A stretch of DNA of 64,000 bases from Eublepharis macularius (lineage: Eukaryota > Chordata > Lepidosauria > Squamata > Eublepharidae). How positions within the stretch are numbered: the stretch's first letter is position 1; every line of letters begins with the position of its first letter. The notes below the pieces were generated by a model. It did not search any database. It had not been told where the DNA came from and saw nothing but the letters and a program-made list of their open reading frames with translations. Location: positions 11,056,001-11,120,000 of the forward strand of contig NC_072801.1 in the NCBI RefSeq assembly GCF_028583425.1. The letters are read 5' to 3'. The position numbers and the translations under genes were made by a program. This document shows, piece by piece, positions 11,501 to 22,498 of this stretch.

Positions 11501-14500
11501 ACCAGACTGCAGTCTGAATGGCAGTGATAAGGCTCTCCCTGAAGAGTCATCAGGCAAGATTCAGTCTCCTTCACACTGTTTAGACTGCAGCCCTTGCTGG
11601 GTCTCAGGATGACCCTTGGCCCCAAATGAACTACATCCCCCATGATGCAGAGGTTCAGGTATGTTTTGTGAGCCTGAAGCCCCATCCTATCAACCTACTG
11701 TGTTTTTGCTTGGGTGATGTGGAATAAGGGTGCGATATCTAATTTATGCAATTTATTTTTATTGCATTTATTACTGCCTGTGATCTGCTCAGAACTCGCT
11801 TGCGGGGAGAGTGTTATATACATTGAATAAAATAAATAAATACTCAGAGAGGCTGAGAGCCAAGCTACAAGTGATGCCTGACACAGGTTGAACACTTGTC
11901 AGCTTCCCTCAAGTTTTGATGGGAAATGTAGGCATCCTGGTCTTGCAGCTGTAATGGCAAGCCAAGCTGTAAAACCAGGACGCCTACATTTCCCATCGAA
12001 ACTTGAGGTGAGCTGACAAGTGTCCAACCTGTGTAAGGTGTCACTTGTAGCTTGGCTCTAAGAGGTCTTCCATGGCAAGGTGAAGCCAGCATTACTCTCC
12101 CTAATCCCTCCTTCACCTACCAAAATGGTCAGTTCCAGGCAGGACAGGAGCTGCACCAGCCTTGGAAGTATCCCTGTCTCCAGCACAACATGAATACGAT
12201 CGTTGGTTCCATCGGTCAGGTAGGAGATAGCCCAGCAGGTGTCAGAGACGATATCCTTGTCCTCATGTTGCAAGAGAGAGATCAGCGTGGGAAGAATCTG
12301 CCTCACAGCATCTAGAGGCGGCCATGGGTTTTTGTTCCTGCAGAGGTTGGACAGCGTCCATGTGATGTTCCTCAGGAACCCGACCTGAAATCAGAATGTG
12401 GCAGGACTCTTCAGAGAAATTTCATCCCATTAGTTGGGAAGCCAGGTGGTGTGCCCTTTAATTATTCAATGCTAGGGGTTTAACCTGGGTTAAATGAACT
12501 CTTTCCTCAAGATTCAGGGGAAAGAAAACATTAGCAGTGCTCAGGGTCCCATTTCCAGATGTCAGTTGAAAGGCTTGAAGGCTCTCAAGTTGTTTTAGTT
12601 CTTAGACTAGAGCCAAGTTTGCATTGCTTCCCCTGTTGGCTTAGTGCGGCCTACAATTTAGAACAGGGGAAAATAAAATACAGTTCAGAGGAGATTCATA
12701 ATTAAGACAAGACTTCTGCTCTGCAAAAGGAGAGCATACCGGGCTAACAAGCACGCTTCTTCCAAGCAAGAAGTCTTTAGAGGCTGGTTCATGCAGACCA
12801 GGGGAACGTCATCTTGTCCGGCCTATTTGTGTTTTGTTTACTTATAACGTAGGAGTGTACACTTCAAATCTCTCAACTAACCTGTGTTTGTGACCTTCAG
12901 TTTGGAATCTGGATCCAAACACAGCCCTCCTAGTCTGGGATTCTTCTCAGTAACCCTAAGAGTCAGCTAAGACTAGGCAATTGACTAAAAGGTGACCACT
13001 TGTGGACCATGACCTCTTGCCCAGCGATGACCACCACTGGTATGGCAGGTTATGGAGACCAGCAACACCATGTGCCTTTGTACGCCTGGCAGGTTTGGAA
13101 GGCAAGAGGTGTTCTAGCAGTAGGCAATCTACTGGATTCAACTTTGGAGAACGGGACAAATGGAGCCAGTGACAGAGGCTGCTGTAGCCTAGGGGAAAAA
13201 GAAGTTGCTGTAGCCTAGTGGAAAGAAGTTGCAATAGTACGATACACAACCAATGGTTTATTTTGTACTCAGCTCAAAGGCTTGTGTACCCCTCATCTGG
13301 TGCTGGGCTATCCCATTTATACATTCACAAGTGATAGTGTTGGGGGAGGAAATGGAGATCACAGTTCAAGATGTAAACATTGTTCTATTCTCCTTACAAG
13401 ACCAAAAGGATGCTTACTGGAGTAGGTGGCTCCACCAGAGCCAGAAGAGGTGGGATCACTTGCAGCTGTATCAGAGAATCTCTGTACATGGGGCCATCAC
13501 CTACAGACAATAGAACGGTTTTGATCAGCAGTCGAATCGAATACCATTATTGGCATAACAGGACATACTTATGCACAGTCAGCAAAGAGACAAAAAAAAT
13601 CCCTTGCCCCATCACTTAAACCATTCTTCTCCTCTTCGATGCACAACAAAGAAATTTAGCCACAGACTCAATGATCCCAGGGTTATGTGTGGATAGTAAA
13701 AGGCGTGTCTTACTGTCATCTGATTCCACCCTGAAGTGGGTGGAAACTGAATTGAGTTAGGAAGCTTCAACTTGTACAGATTTTTCATCATTTCCTCCCC
13801 AACGTCTTTGAAAATTCTCCATGAGCCCTTTGGGTAAATCTATCCCTGCACTAGATACTAGAGGATCAAGCTCCACCTGTACTTTATATAGACCTCCTGC
13901 AGCTTGAACCCTGTTGAACACTCTCTGCCATCCCATTGCTGGAACACAAGATGTGCCTGTTCCCAGCTGGAGCTCGTGAACCCATTTACTGGCCCAATTC
14001 TTACACCATACTGATTATAGCCAAGTGCTTGAGTACAACTCCGCTACCCACCAAGCAAGTCATCCATGTCTAGTTTGTATGAGACCCCCTTACCACACCG
14101 TTGCTCCATCTCGCCCACTATTCTGAACCTTGAAAATCAGCTCTGCAAGGTCCCAGGTAGGTGCCCTTCCCCACTGCCACCTAAGATCCATTATGCAAAA
14201 GGATGAAACTATGGTTTCTCCCTAGCTCTCTTGTAAATGCAACTGGGGGTGCCTCTGCTAAGCTTTCTGTGACCTTGGCAGACAAGCAGACATTTCTACA
14301 TAAAGCTGGGCAGCTATGCCAGAAAACTGTGGGACAGTTACTCTGCATGGGGAGCCAGCCATTTTAAGACCACCGCCACAACAATCTGCTTTCAACTTAA
14401 GTACTTCTTGAATTGTGCAACTCTGTCTAGCGCATTGTTTTTATTTGCAGCATATACATTTCCTGAACAAATAAACCTGCTTCTATGGCTCCATCTGCTA

Positions 14501-17500
14501 AGAGCTCTATACAGTGGAACCAAAGATCTTGCTGCTCAGTAGGTCTTTTAGAAAACCGACAATGTCTCTGCTTACCTGCTATGTTACCAAGTGCCCACAC
14601 GGATTGCTCACAAATGTGCATATGTGGAGATGCCAAGAGGGCTATGAAAGCTGGTATGGCATTTGCCTCCACAACTGCTCTGGTTTGGTCCGACGTCCCA
14701 GAAGCAATGTTAGTGAGTGCCCAGGCTGCCTCGAATTGCAAGTTTGGGGCATCATGGTGAAGCAAGAAGGACACCAATTTAGGAACAATCCCAGCTTTGA
14801 TGACTTCATTGATGGGTGGATTCTTCTGCCTGGAAAGCAGTTTCCTGAAGGGAGAGAGGGACAGCATAACCTCGACAAGATGCCCAAGCCATATGCAACA
14901 CAAACTAAACTAGACCTCGGTTTCTTACCAAGAATAACTGAAGAGTTTCCTAATCCCTCTATGCCATCAACCTGATGCAATCAATTCATCTTGGTACTCC
15001 CTGCCAGCAACATGTCCAGTAGCTCCAGTAACCCATATTCAACAAGGCTCTCTTAGTGACCTCCTGCTTGGGTTTTCCAGCATGCTTTACAGGAGGCTGT
15101 CTCTGAACGGTGTTTGTTTCCTTTAAAAAGGGTTCTGAATACAGCATCCAGTTATAGGAATCGGGTCTCAGTGTACAAAGTCCAGTAGCACCTTTAAGAC
15201 TAACCAACTTTATTGAGGCATAAGCCTTCGAGAACCACAGCTCTCTTTGTCAGATGACTACTGGACTTTTTACTATTTTGCAACTACAGACTAACACAGC
15301 TAACTCCTCTGGGTCTCATTGTGATATTTTAGCCAATGTGTTTCAATAACTTAATTGGCCTCAAGCTGTTTCTGGGGATGTGTGAAGGGCACGTGTGGAC
15401 CTACAAGATTCTACACTCTGAGTATCCTAGAAATCTATACGAACCTGGTCATTTAGCAATCAGAGGTCCTGCTCAGGACATACCAGTCTTTGGAGTTTAG
15501 GTGGGTATCTACCCAAGTCAGGACCTTTTCTGTGATTGCACCCAGTTTGAATGATCCCTGGCAACACTAACTTGGCACCCACTCTGATCAGCACCATGTT
15601 AAAGGCTTCATTTATACAAATGAGTAAGCTAGAAGGTGCTTTGATTTTTCTACTATTTAATTCACTGTTAATTTACTGTTTTTGCTTAGTTTTAGAAATA
15701 TTTTAATTGTTACGTTCTATTTAAGGTGTGATGTTGACTGCCTTGAAGACTGTTCTTTAAAAGGGTTAGGGTAAATACACCTGGAATGCATAATATGCTA
15801 ATGCTACAAAGTTCCATCTATTCCATATGTACCCTTAACTCAGCTCCATCCCCCAGTAATCAACTAAACCTGTAGCTTGAACAGTCCACAAATTGAAGCT
15901 TGAACCCCAAATGGTGCATTTTCCAGAACTGTGTGCCCCTTTGTAGCCCACCCATGGATGTCCGCAGTCTTCTTCTACCCTCCTACTCTTGCTTCATCTG
16001 TTTAAGAGACAATCCCAAGTTTTCTAACAGCGGCTTCTGAGCTCATACCAAGCCAAGGTCCTTTGGCTTCACATACCTGGCTGACTGAGCTGCTGTCAAA
16101 TGCAGGTGAAAGTCTTCTGAGTTTACAGCCTTGACTATTTCTTCTAAAGAAAGATCAGCAGTCTGAATTGGGGGAGAAAAGGGATCAAGAGTTAGGCACT
16201 AAAGGGGGAAACTCAGTATATAGATGCCCACCTCTCCACTTACCAGCTACGACTGCTATCTTGGAATGGATCTAGAAAGTTCAGGCAAGCTATGTCAAGT
16301 ATTTCCCACAACTAGCAAGACAGACCAGTCATGGCCATTGCTGTCAGTTCTGCCTGGCTGTTGCAGCTAGCCTCATTCTTGTAAGCTTTTAAGATCTCTT
16401 TAAGATTCAAATGTGAAATTAACACTTAAGTGGCAAATCTTCACATAGCAAAGTTGACCCGAAGGGTGGCATCATGCAGGCCATGGATCACAGCACATAC
16501 ACATGTGAAGCTGCCTTATACAGACCATCAGTCCATCAAGGTCCGTATTGTCTCTTCAGGACAGCAGTAGCTTTTCAGGGTCTCACATGGAGGCCTTCCA
16601 CATCAGCTACTTTTTACAGGAGATGCCTGGAATTGAACCTGGGGCCTTCTGCATGCAAACCAGAAGGTCTACCACTGAGCCACAGCCCCTTTTGGCTCAG
16701 CCTGGTGAAGATTGCTTGGTTCAACCATTGGCATCTCCGGTTAAGAACATTTTGGGTGGAAAGCTCTTTTCTGCCCAAGACCACAGAGAGTCATTGCCAA
16801 TTAAAGTAGACAATACTGTAATAGTGTTCCTGACTGGAACTGATCAGCTTTCCAGAGCTATAGAAATGGTACAAGTCTCTTTTCAAGTTCAAGAGTGAAG
16901 TGTTTTTTTCCCAGTTTAATCTAGAAGGCAAGAAAAGATGTGCTCCCATAATCAAGAGTCTGATAAAATACATGGGTTTAAGTGCTTGGGAGATGCATTT
17001 CTCTCTGCCACATCCATACCGGGCTCTTGTCTTCTTTCTCTGGAGACAGGGTGTCTTCCCTGGCAAAAGAGATGTTCCTTCGCTTCAAGATCTGTTCATC
17101 TTTCTTAGCCTTACGAAGTTCAACTGCAGCTTCTATTCTTTGCTTCCTCATTGCCTGCAGATTAGTGGGTGTAGAGAATAATGAAGCACAATGCAGTCTT
17201 GCCAGTAGCCCACAACCCCACACAATAAAACCCTTATTTCCTACCAAAGGCGCAGAGCCAACAGCTCCAATTTATTATGCTAGATTTCACAGGCACGCAA
17301 TTTTGCAATGCCAAAGAAGGTACCAAGTCAGGGGACTAAATTGTCCAGCAAGAACAAGTTTTACAGTGAGAAAAGCCAAGCGTGGAGTTAACCATGAAGT
17401 ATGAACAGATCACAGACATTGAAGCCAGGACTGAGTCTACTCAGGCCACAGCGCAGAATTTGGTACTGGACACCTGTGGAGAAACAGCTACAAATCCTGC

Positions 17501-20373
17501 ACTGAAAGTTTATCAGTACACATATATTCCAAAGATCTTACTTGCATACTGTAAATTTTTAACCATCCCCAAATACAGGATACTTTTTCCTAAGGCCAGA
17601 TTAAATGTTTTGCCAGTAGGGGAGTTAGCAGGCAGGTTTTTAGGGATTCCCTTTTCTGACCGACTTTGTGATTGTAAATCAGGGAATCTAGATACTATTT
17701 GGCACCTTTTTTACTGACGGTTAAGAAGCATATACTCGTCAGAGAGAAACGGATCTCAGTACACATCCAGAAGTGGGGATTTGTTTCAAAACAAGAATAA
17801 GTTACAAAGCTTTTAGCTGATACTGACCCGAGTGTAACTCTTGCTATGGCAAAAATTGTATCTATGGTTTTTAATGATTTTTTTTTCTCCTACTGACATA
17901 TTTTATACTTTGTATTTAGCATTTTTGGTTATTTGGTTAACCATTATTATTGAATTGTATCATTCTGTACTTTGAATTACTGAACCTGTCTGCTTATGAC
18001 CTATTGGTCTGTGAGCATGAAATAAAGGACTCGACTGGACTACATGTATAATTCGCTAGCTTTATTTAATACTAGCTTGATATCTATGCTTTGCTACGGT
18101 ATTTAACTACTTTAAATCCAGTTATAATACTTATGGATATGTAATATTTTTTGGGGTGTGTGTGTGTGTTTTTAGTTGGCAACCCTAGTGAACTTTTAGG
18201 GGAAGACTGGGGCATGCATTTTACCTCAGGACACATTCAATGACTCCCAATAGCAATTGCATACTGTTTAGAAGGTGGGGGGTGAGGACCAATCAGGCTG
18301 CATATGCAAATAACTTCTGTGTTCCAACTGTCTCTGGGGGGGGGATGAGGTGTGGAATGTTGAGAGCCCCAATCAGCAAATGACCTTGAAAGGCTAGCTC
18401 AATCAGGGATGAGTGGCCAAGCTGGCAGTTGATAAGGGCGCAAGCAGGCAGCAGCCTGCCAGCCACACAGGGAAGCTGAATCCCTTTGGGAAAATATATT
18501 TTACCCCTTTTTACCCCCTTAGGGGACGAATTTCTTAAAATCCCTTCTTAGTGAGTGTTTACATCATGAAAGGAATGTTCTCCCCAATTTTCATGTTTCT
18601 AGGTCCAGGGGTTTGGGCTGGGTGTTGATGAGCCAGTCAGGACACTTGCCTTTATATATATAGATATAAGAGGAAAGAAATTGTTCCATATAAGAGAGGT
18701 AATGTTCAATATTAAGACATTGTGATGTTATGAGGTAAATGCAAGGTGATCTCTTCTGCAGCAAAAGTAAAGCTAACAAAGTGCATAGGCCTCTGCCCAG
18801 CCTGCCAAGCAGTAGAGCTGTTCCCTAGCAACTGTTGCCAAGGGAGTAGGCTCCTCTGACCTTTCCAAAAGTGCATCTTTCACATTGGACCAAAGTGGTG
18901 AAATGCATTCGTTCTGATGGGTCTGTTCGTGAGTTGACGGTTGAACTACGTTCCTTGGCCGTTATCTCAGAACCAGCGAGGGTTTGAGATTGAGACATAG
19001 TGAGCTTTAATCAGCTGAGATCTCTAGCTTCACACATGCATGAGCGCCTTCAAGATGCAGAAGCAGTCACTGAAGAGCCAGCCTGAAGGAGAACTTCAGA
19101 GCAACACCTCCAGGGCCAGCTTAGGTCAGTGGACATAAAGAGGGAAGCTGGCCATTTCCATTTGTTAAGGAAGAAAACGGACTGCTTCCTCTCTTAGTGC
19201 AATAGCACTAAATGAGACTATCAGAAGGCATATCTGAATGGCAAGTAGCCAGTGAGATATTTCCAGGGCTTTTTTTCAGCCGGAACACGGTGGAATGGAG
19301 TTCCGGAACCTCTTGAAAATGGTCACATGGCTGGTGGCCCCGCCCCCTGATCTCCAGACAGAGGGGAGTTTAGATTGCCCTACGTGCTGCTTGGCGGTGT
19401 GGAGGGCAATCTCAACTCCCCTCTGCCTGGAGATCAGGGGGCGGGGCCACCAGCCATGTGACCATTTTCTCTGAGAGCAACCCACTGAGTTCCACCACCT
19501 CTTTTCCCAGAAAAAAAGCCCTGGATATTTCTATTGTCTTTTAAATACTCCGTTCTTTTACAAGCAATTCCATACCTTGCTGTTGTTCTACTCAGGCCTC
19601 AGTGTCTGACTGTCTGCTCCTACTAGTGGCAATCATATATCATAAATATACTCTAAAATAAAATACTTTTTGCTTTATGGGTAAGGCAATGGGAAATACA
19701 CAAAATATCCGGCTCCTTTAGTGGGTGTGGCAGAGAATGGGGTGAGAAAGTCAACAACCCCCACAGCTCCTATTTCTCATCACAACACCAAACAAGTACA
19801 CCCAGCATCCATACACACAACATATATGGGTGTTTCCCCACCCTCTTTTTAGATTTGTGTTTGTAGAGTCATTTGGATTTTTATGCTTCCCAATACTTTT
19901 AGATTGCAAACCTGGGGCAGAATGGAGAGGAGGAACAGGGCTGGTCTAAACTACTCTGAGCCTGTGGGATACAGCAGGAGAACAATCAAAACCTTCAGCA
20001 TTCATGGTTGTGGATGTTTCAGTGTTGTCCCTTTAAAAGGGATTTAACCCCAACCACAGTGGGCTATAGTAAACCATCTCCTCACACTTGTTGTGTACTA
20101 ATCCTTGCTCGCTATTGGTATAATCTTAAACTTAATTGTATTTTCTCCATCGTTTCCCAGCACCTGGCATTCAGAGGTATACTTCCTCTATACATGGAGG
20201 CTCCCAATCATGAACAAGAAGTTCCATGCTTTTGTGGTACTTGTGAGGTTGCAAAACAGAGCTCTACCAACAGGGAATCCAAAGACTCCACTCCCCTCCA
20301 TACTTACATCTGCATCTTTGCCTTTGTTTTTAAACTTCTTCATCCGTTCACTTTGCTCATTTGTGGTGGGCAT
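2489..20373 (-). CDS. KPNA7: Importin subunit alpha (karyopherin alpha 7-like), complete, 10 coding exons
   Basis: Nuclear import adaptor: binds classical nuclear localisation signals with its armadillo repeats and joins importin-beta through its N-terminal IBB domain. Coding exons on the minus strand, in order: 20373-20308, 17154-17020, 16162-16077, 14844-14576, 13500-13418, 12384-12121, 4962-4729, 4231-4049, 2993-2849, 2550-2489. They total 1527 nt (508 residues plus stop) with GT-AG introns and matching phases. Residues 1-60 are a basic IBB with an [10 protein letters not shown] core; armadillo repeats run from about 70 to 480. NLS-binding Trp/Asn pairs are present at W137/N141, W179/N183 and W222/N226. 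Length fits KPNA7 (about 516) and KPNA2 (about 529). KPNA7 is preferred because MYH16 lies next door, as in human 7q22, and because of its MPT start; KPNA2 is the alternative. In mammals KPNA7 is an oocyte and early-embryo importin. One intron holds a Gypsy LTR element. Confidence 0.92.
2849..2993 (-). CDS. KPNA7: KPNA7 coding exon 9 (armadillo repeat 10, export-receptor contact)
   Basis: 145 nt. Encodes [11 protein letters not shown], then [14 protein letters not shown] and LIEKYFS, the C-terminal armadillo region that in importin alphas contacts the export factor CSE1L/CAS. A GTGAGG donor after the first base of a codon gives the correct phase for exon 10; GTAGGT 5 nt downstream was the other candidate. 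Confidence 0.9.
3381..3670 (+). mobile_element. hAT-type MITE, copy 1 (long form)
   Basis: Ends CAGGGCTTTTTTTC and GAAAAAAAGCCCTG. 8-bp flanks GTCTAGTC and TTCTAGTC match at 7 of 8. Contains the family's inner inverted repeat and a TGACGTCA at 3601-3608. In a KPNA7 intron. Confidence 0.88.
3717..3789 (-). mobile_element. tRNA-derived SINE head, partial
   Basis: On the minus strand GTGGCTCAGTG...GCATCTGCTTTG...CCCAGGTTCAAGCC, i.e. tRNA-like A and B boxes. Not a tRNA gene: no acceptor stem. Confidence 0.7.
4049..4231 (-). CDS. KPNA7: KPNA7 coding exon 8 (armadillo repeats 8-9)
   Basis: 183 nt, phase 0 both sides. Encodes [16 protein letters not shown], then [12 protein letters not shown] and [11 protein letters not shown]. 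The minor NLS site Trp is kept. TTTGCAG acceptor, GTAAGA donor. Confidence 0.95.
4729..4962 (-). CDS. KPNA7: KPNA7 coding exon 7 (armadillo repeats 6-7)
   Basis: 234 nt, phase 0 both sides. Starts [19 protein letters not shown] and contains [17 protein letters not shown], an armadillo signature typical of the KPNA2/KPNA7 group. Separated from exon 6 by about 7.2 kb that contains the Gypsy element. Confidence 0.95.
5041..5370 (+). repeat. 5' LTR of the Gypsy element
   Basis: About 330 bp beginning TGTTATGTATTG and ending near TTTAATA, directly repeated at 9509-9831. Contains CAATAAAG near its end, a likely poly(A) signal. A TGGCAACGAGG motif follows at once, in the usual primer-binding place. 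Confidence 0.93.
5494..6415 (+). mobile_element. gag region of the Gypsy element (broken)
   Basis: Capsid-like remains followed near 6210-6320 by a CCHC zinc-knuckle signature (CRACKKKGH). Not intact. Confidence 0.75.
6416..9100 (+). mobile_element. pol region of the Gypsy element (broken)
   Basis: Order of domains: aspartic protease (6416-6700), reverse transcriptase (about 6900-7500, with YFDD near 7370), RNase H (about 7750-8100), integrase with zinc-binding head (about 8430-8600) and catalytic core (about 8650-9000). Family level is clear; the lineage within Gypsy is not. Confidence 0.9.
9509..9831 (+). repeat. 3' LTR of the Gypsy element
   Basis: About 323 bp, near-identical to the 5' LTR apart from a few substitutions and two short length differences, preceded by a G-rich purine tract. 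Confidence 0.93.
9922..10112 (-). mobile_element. 5S-type SINE, body portion, diverged
   Basis: The minus-strand body matches the copies at 39740 and 60270 (AGAGGTGGTTTGCCATTGCC on plus). The 5S-like head is eroded (CCATCCAGATCAGGG remains). Confidence 0.65.
10428..10665 (+). mobile_element. tRNA-derived SINE, GGGAGCCAGTTTGG type
   Basis: Starts GGGAGCCAGTTTGGTGTAGT, has TTTAATTCCCCACTCCTCC, GGTGACCTTGGGTCAGTCAC, and ends in AAACCGCTCTGAGTG...GGCAGTATATAAATTGAATG. In a KPNA7 intron. Confidence 0.83.
11857..12058. mobile_element. Palindromic element, GAGCCAAGC family, copy 2
   Basis: 202 bp, closely similar to the copy at 1954-2155; flanking triplets TGA and TAA differ at one base. Ends 62 bp from KPNA7 coding exon 6. 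Confidence 0.85.
12121..12384 (-). CDS. KPNA7: KPNA7 coding exon 6 (armadillo repeats 4-5)
   Basis: 264 nt, phase 0 both sides. Contains [15 protein letters not shown] (W222/N226 of the NLS groove) and [18 protein letters not shown] acceptor, GTAGGT donor. A palindromic element ends only 62 bp beyond its 3' edge. Confidence 0.95.
12385..13417. other. KPNA7 intron between coding exons 5 and 6
   Basis: No repeat family recognised. A small direct duplication (GCTGTAGCCTAG twice near 13181 and 13207) is the only feature. Confidence 0.5.
13418..13500 (-). CDS. KPNA7: KPNA7 coding exon 5 (small)
   Basis: 83 nt. It encodes DGPMYRD...[13 protein letters not shown], matching the DGPEFRD...LLALI segment of importin alphas. 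CTGTAG acceptor, GTAAGC donor. It was found by looking for the missing segment between the flanking exons, and it restores the frame exactly. Confidence 0.9.
14576..14844 (-). CDS. KPNA7: KPNA7 coding exon 4 (armadillo repeats 1-3)
   Basis: 269 nt. It starts [10 protein letters not shown] and contains [10 protein letters not shown] and WALGNIAG, the two strongest NLS-groove signatures (W137/N141, W179/N183). CTTCAG acceptor, GTAAGC donor; ends in phase 1. Confidence 0.95.
15177..15312. repeat. GTCCAGTAGCACC inverted-repeat family, copy 1
   Basis: Contains AGTCCAGTAGCACCTTTAAG and, inverted at the other end, CTACTGGACTTTTTAC and CAGACTAACACAGCTAACTC. The family recurs at six places in this window. 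Confidence 0.7.
16077..16162 (-). CDS. KPNA7: KPNA7 coding exon 3 (IBB to armadillo linker)
   Basis: 86 nt, not covered by a long open frame but clear in alignment to importin alpha: [17 protein letters not shown], then LTAAQSA. ATTCAG acceptor, GTATGT donor; ends two bases into an Arg codon completed by the next exon. Confidence 0.88.
16490..16690 (-). mobile_element. tRNA-derived SINE, near full length
   Basis: On the minus strand it begins GGGGCTGTGGCTCAGTGGTA, has a B box GGTTCAATTCC and ends GCAGCTTCACATGT, as in a widespread squamate SINE. Confidence 0.82.
17020..17154 (-). CDS. KPNA7: KPNA7 coding exon 2 (IBB core)
   Basis: 135 nt, phase 0 on both sides, CTGCAG acceptor and GTATGG donor. 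It encodes the basic helix of the importin-beta-binding domain, with the importin-alpha hallmark [11 protein letters not shown] followed by LKRRN. Confidence 0.93.
17400..18045 (+). mobile_element. LINE 3' end, family unclear
   Basis: Encodes [36 protein letters not shown] and IWHLFY, a C-terminal zinc-knuckle-like region seen in reptilian LINEs, followed by an AT-rich tail and AATAAAGGACTCGACTGGA. In a KPNA7 intron. Confidence 0.6.
18060..19255. other. KPNA7 intron, nothing recognised
   Basis: AT-rich intron with a short (TG)n at 18156-18170. No conserved frame and no repeat I can name. Confidence 0.5.
19264..19523 (+). mobile_element. hAT-type MITE, copy 2 (short form)
   Basis: Same termini, flanked by a perfect 8-bp duplication GATATTTC. 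Inner inverted repeat of about 90 bp per arm around a short loop. Confidence 0.92.
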
Positions 20374-20380
20374 TGTAGAG
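20308..20380 (-). CDS. KPNA7: KPNA7 coding exon 1 (start codon)
   Basis: The exon follows an acceptor at 20381-20384, has 7 nt of 5' UTR, and the ATG is 20373-20371. It encodes 22 residues, the first part of the IBB (MPTTNEQ..., then [11 protein letters not shown]), and ends at a GTAAGT donor in phase 0. No other in-frame ATG lies between the acceptor and this one. Confidence 0.9.
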
Positions 20381-21142
20381 CTAGCAAGGGAACACACAGC
20401 TGTGAAGGCAGGGCGTTTCCACATACTTAAGCAATTAAAATAATTTTTAGTTGGGAATCCAGTTTCTTTTCAGTTATCCACTCAAACTAAACATGGTTGA
20501 CTCCTAAGGGCAATACTGCAGCTCAAAAAGCACCAGCTTGTTAAAACATGTTATTTGATTTTCTGTCTTTTTTAAAAAATGCTGGTTTACAGCCCCAGAC
20601 AGCTGCTTTCAAGATTATGGAAGAGTCACTAGAAAGAAGATATTTAACCCTTTTGGGTGTCAGAAGCAATGCCTCCCCCACCAGAGCTGACTGCAGCTTT
20701 AGAAAGGACTTTTAAACTGAAGGACAGCATTCCCATGTCTGTGCAAGTGGGTCCCAAACTTGTGCTATTTTATTGATTTGTGCTGTTTGTTTGGAAGTGA
20801 GTCAGCATACCAAGTAAATAGGGACTCTGGAGTCCCTCTATGACAAAGGATGGGAGCCACTGTTGTAAAGGAGGCCCAGAAAGAAATGCCTCCCCAACCG
20901 AAGTTACCAGTTATGGCCTACCAGATTGAGTAGCCCCTGAATAAGGAGTCAGTCACACTTTCCAGTTACACATGAAATTGCCATATACTGAGTCAAACAG
21001 CTTATTGTAGACAAGTAATCTTCTAACTATCAAGTAACTTCTCTTGCCTACTCCAACTGACAATAACTCTCTACAGTCTTTTCATATCACTTACAATAAG
21101 AGTCCCCAACAAAAACATCCCCCAACACTGTTCCTAGTGCCC

Positions 21143-21145
21143 ACC

Positions 21146-21188
<43 letters not shown>

Positions 21189-21420
21189 TTATATACCGCC
21201 CTTCAGGATGTCTTAACACCCACTTAGAGCGGTTTACAAAGTATGCCATTATTATCCCCACAACAAAACACCTTGTGAGGTGGGAGGGCTGAGAGAGCTA
21301 AGAAGCTGTGACTGACCCAAGGTCACCCAGCTGGCTTCAAGTGGAGGAGTGAGGAATCAAACACGGCTCTCCAGGTTAGAGTCCTGCACTCTTAACCACA
21401 ACACCAAACTGGCACCAAAT
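21143..21420 (-). mobile_element. Same SINE type, with a (TAA)n tail
   Basis: Minus-strand full-length copy; its 3' end runs into about 13 TAA/ATT triplets at 21146-21186, the usual simple-repeat tail of this family. Confidence 0.83.
21146..21186. repeat. (TAA)n microsatellite
   Basis: About 13 triplets at the 3' tail of a SINE. Confidence 0.95.
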
Positions 21421-21725
21421 GATTTGGGAGGGGCACACGACTGGGCAGCCCAACAGGGCTTCTGAGTGGCCACTGGAGATCTCATTGGCTGTGCAGATTC
21501 CCCCCCCCCCAACATTGCTTTGCCACCACAACACAAGACCCTGAAGGTGAACTGTGTGGATGCAAAAAGATATTTTAAACAATATGTTCATTGTAAAAGG
21601 TATCCTGTTAAACAGATCTTCTACCTGAAATGTTGAAGAGTCACTATTAAATTTATGCATAACCTCATTCCCTGACATTCTGAGGTTGGCTCTGCCTCCT
21701 CTGGCAGCCATTTTGGGGTTGTACC

Positions 21726-22243
21726 CAGGGCTTTTTTTCAGCTGGAACCTGGGCCGATTCCAGACGGCCCCCTGCCTCGCGAAACGTCGCGCGTCATCGC
21801 GCGTCGTTGCGCAGAAAACACGAAATATCGCATTTTCTCGCGCGAGTTTTGCACGACATCGCACAAAACTCGCGTGAGAAAACGCGATATTTCGCGTTTT
21901 CTGCGCAATGATGCATGACGACGCGCGACGTTTCGCGAGGCAGGGGGCCGTCTGGAATCGGCCCTGGTGGAACGGAGTTCCGGCACCTCTTGAAAATGAC
22001 CACATGGCCGGTGGCCCTGCCCCCTGATCTCCAGACAGAGGGGAGTTTAGATTGCCCTCGTGGAGGGCAATCTCAACTCCCCTCTGTCTGGAGATCAGGG
22101 GGTGGGGCCACCGGCCATGTGACCATTTTTGCCGAGGGCGATTTAAACTTTAAAAAACTCCCCCTCTTGTTCCAGCTGACCCAAAGTGATGTCATTGTGC
22201 AGTCCTGAGTTCCACCACCTCTTTTCCCAGAAAAAAAGCCCTG
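21726..22243 (+). mobile_element. hAT-type MITE, copy 3 (long form), host of a nested palindrome
   Basis: Same termini, flanked by a perfect 8-bp duplication GTTGTACC. Interrupted at 21752-21963 by a CpG-rich palindromic element. Confidence 0.92.
21752..21963. mobile_element. CpG-rich palindromic element 1 (nested)
   Basis: 212 bp, ends GGCCGATTCC and GGAATCGGCC, near-perfect inverted repeat along its whole length, flanked by CTG on both sides. Inserted inside hAT-type MITE copy 3. Core rich in GCGC/CGCG steps. Confidence 0.88.
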
Positions 22244-22319
22244 GTTGTACCCTTCAACCTGTATCAGAATTCCAAAGGTGCCTGCAGACTTTAAAAGTTG
22301 GCAGCCCTTAGCCTGCCAT

Positions 22320-22420
22320 GTGACTTCTTTTAAGACTGGTGATGCCAGGGATTGAACCTAAGACATTCTCTATGCAAAGCAGAAGTCTGGCGACACCAGG
22401 CTGTGGCTTCCACCTCTCAC
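22320..22420 (-). mobile_element. tRNA-derived SINE, partial
   Basis: Minus-strand match to the SINE at 16490-16690 (GGTTCAATCCCTGGCATC), incomplete at both ends. Confidence 0.65.
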
Positions 22421-22498
22421 TTGCATCAAACTATGAATTATCAAATACAAAACAAAAACACTTTCTTCACCCCACCCTTAATCACCTTTTGTCTTTCA

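Noticed and set aside
11440-11660. Possible palindromic element with GGGAAATGTAGTTCC and GAACTACATCCCCC
   Set aside because: Arms pair only over short stretches; too weak to list as a defined element.
21376-22005. 209-codon minus-strand open frame
   Set aside because: It runs through a SINE, a hAT-type MITE and a nested palindrome; the long open frame comes from the GC-rich palindrome, and similar frames arise on both strands.
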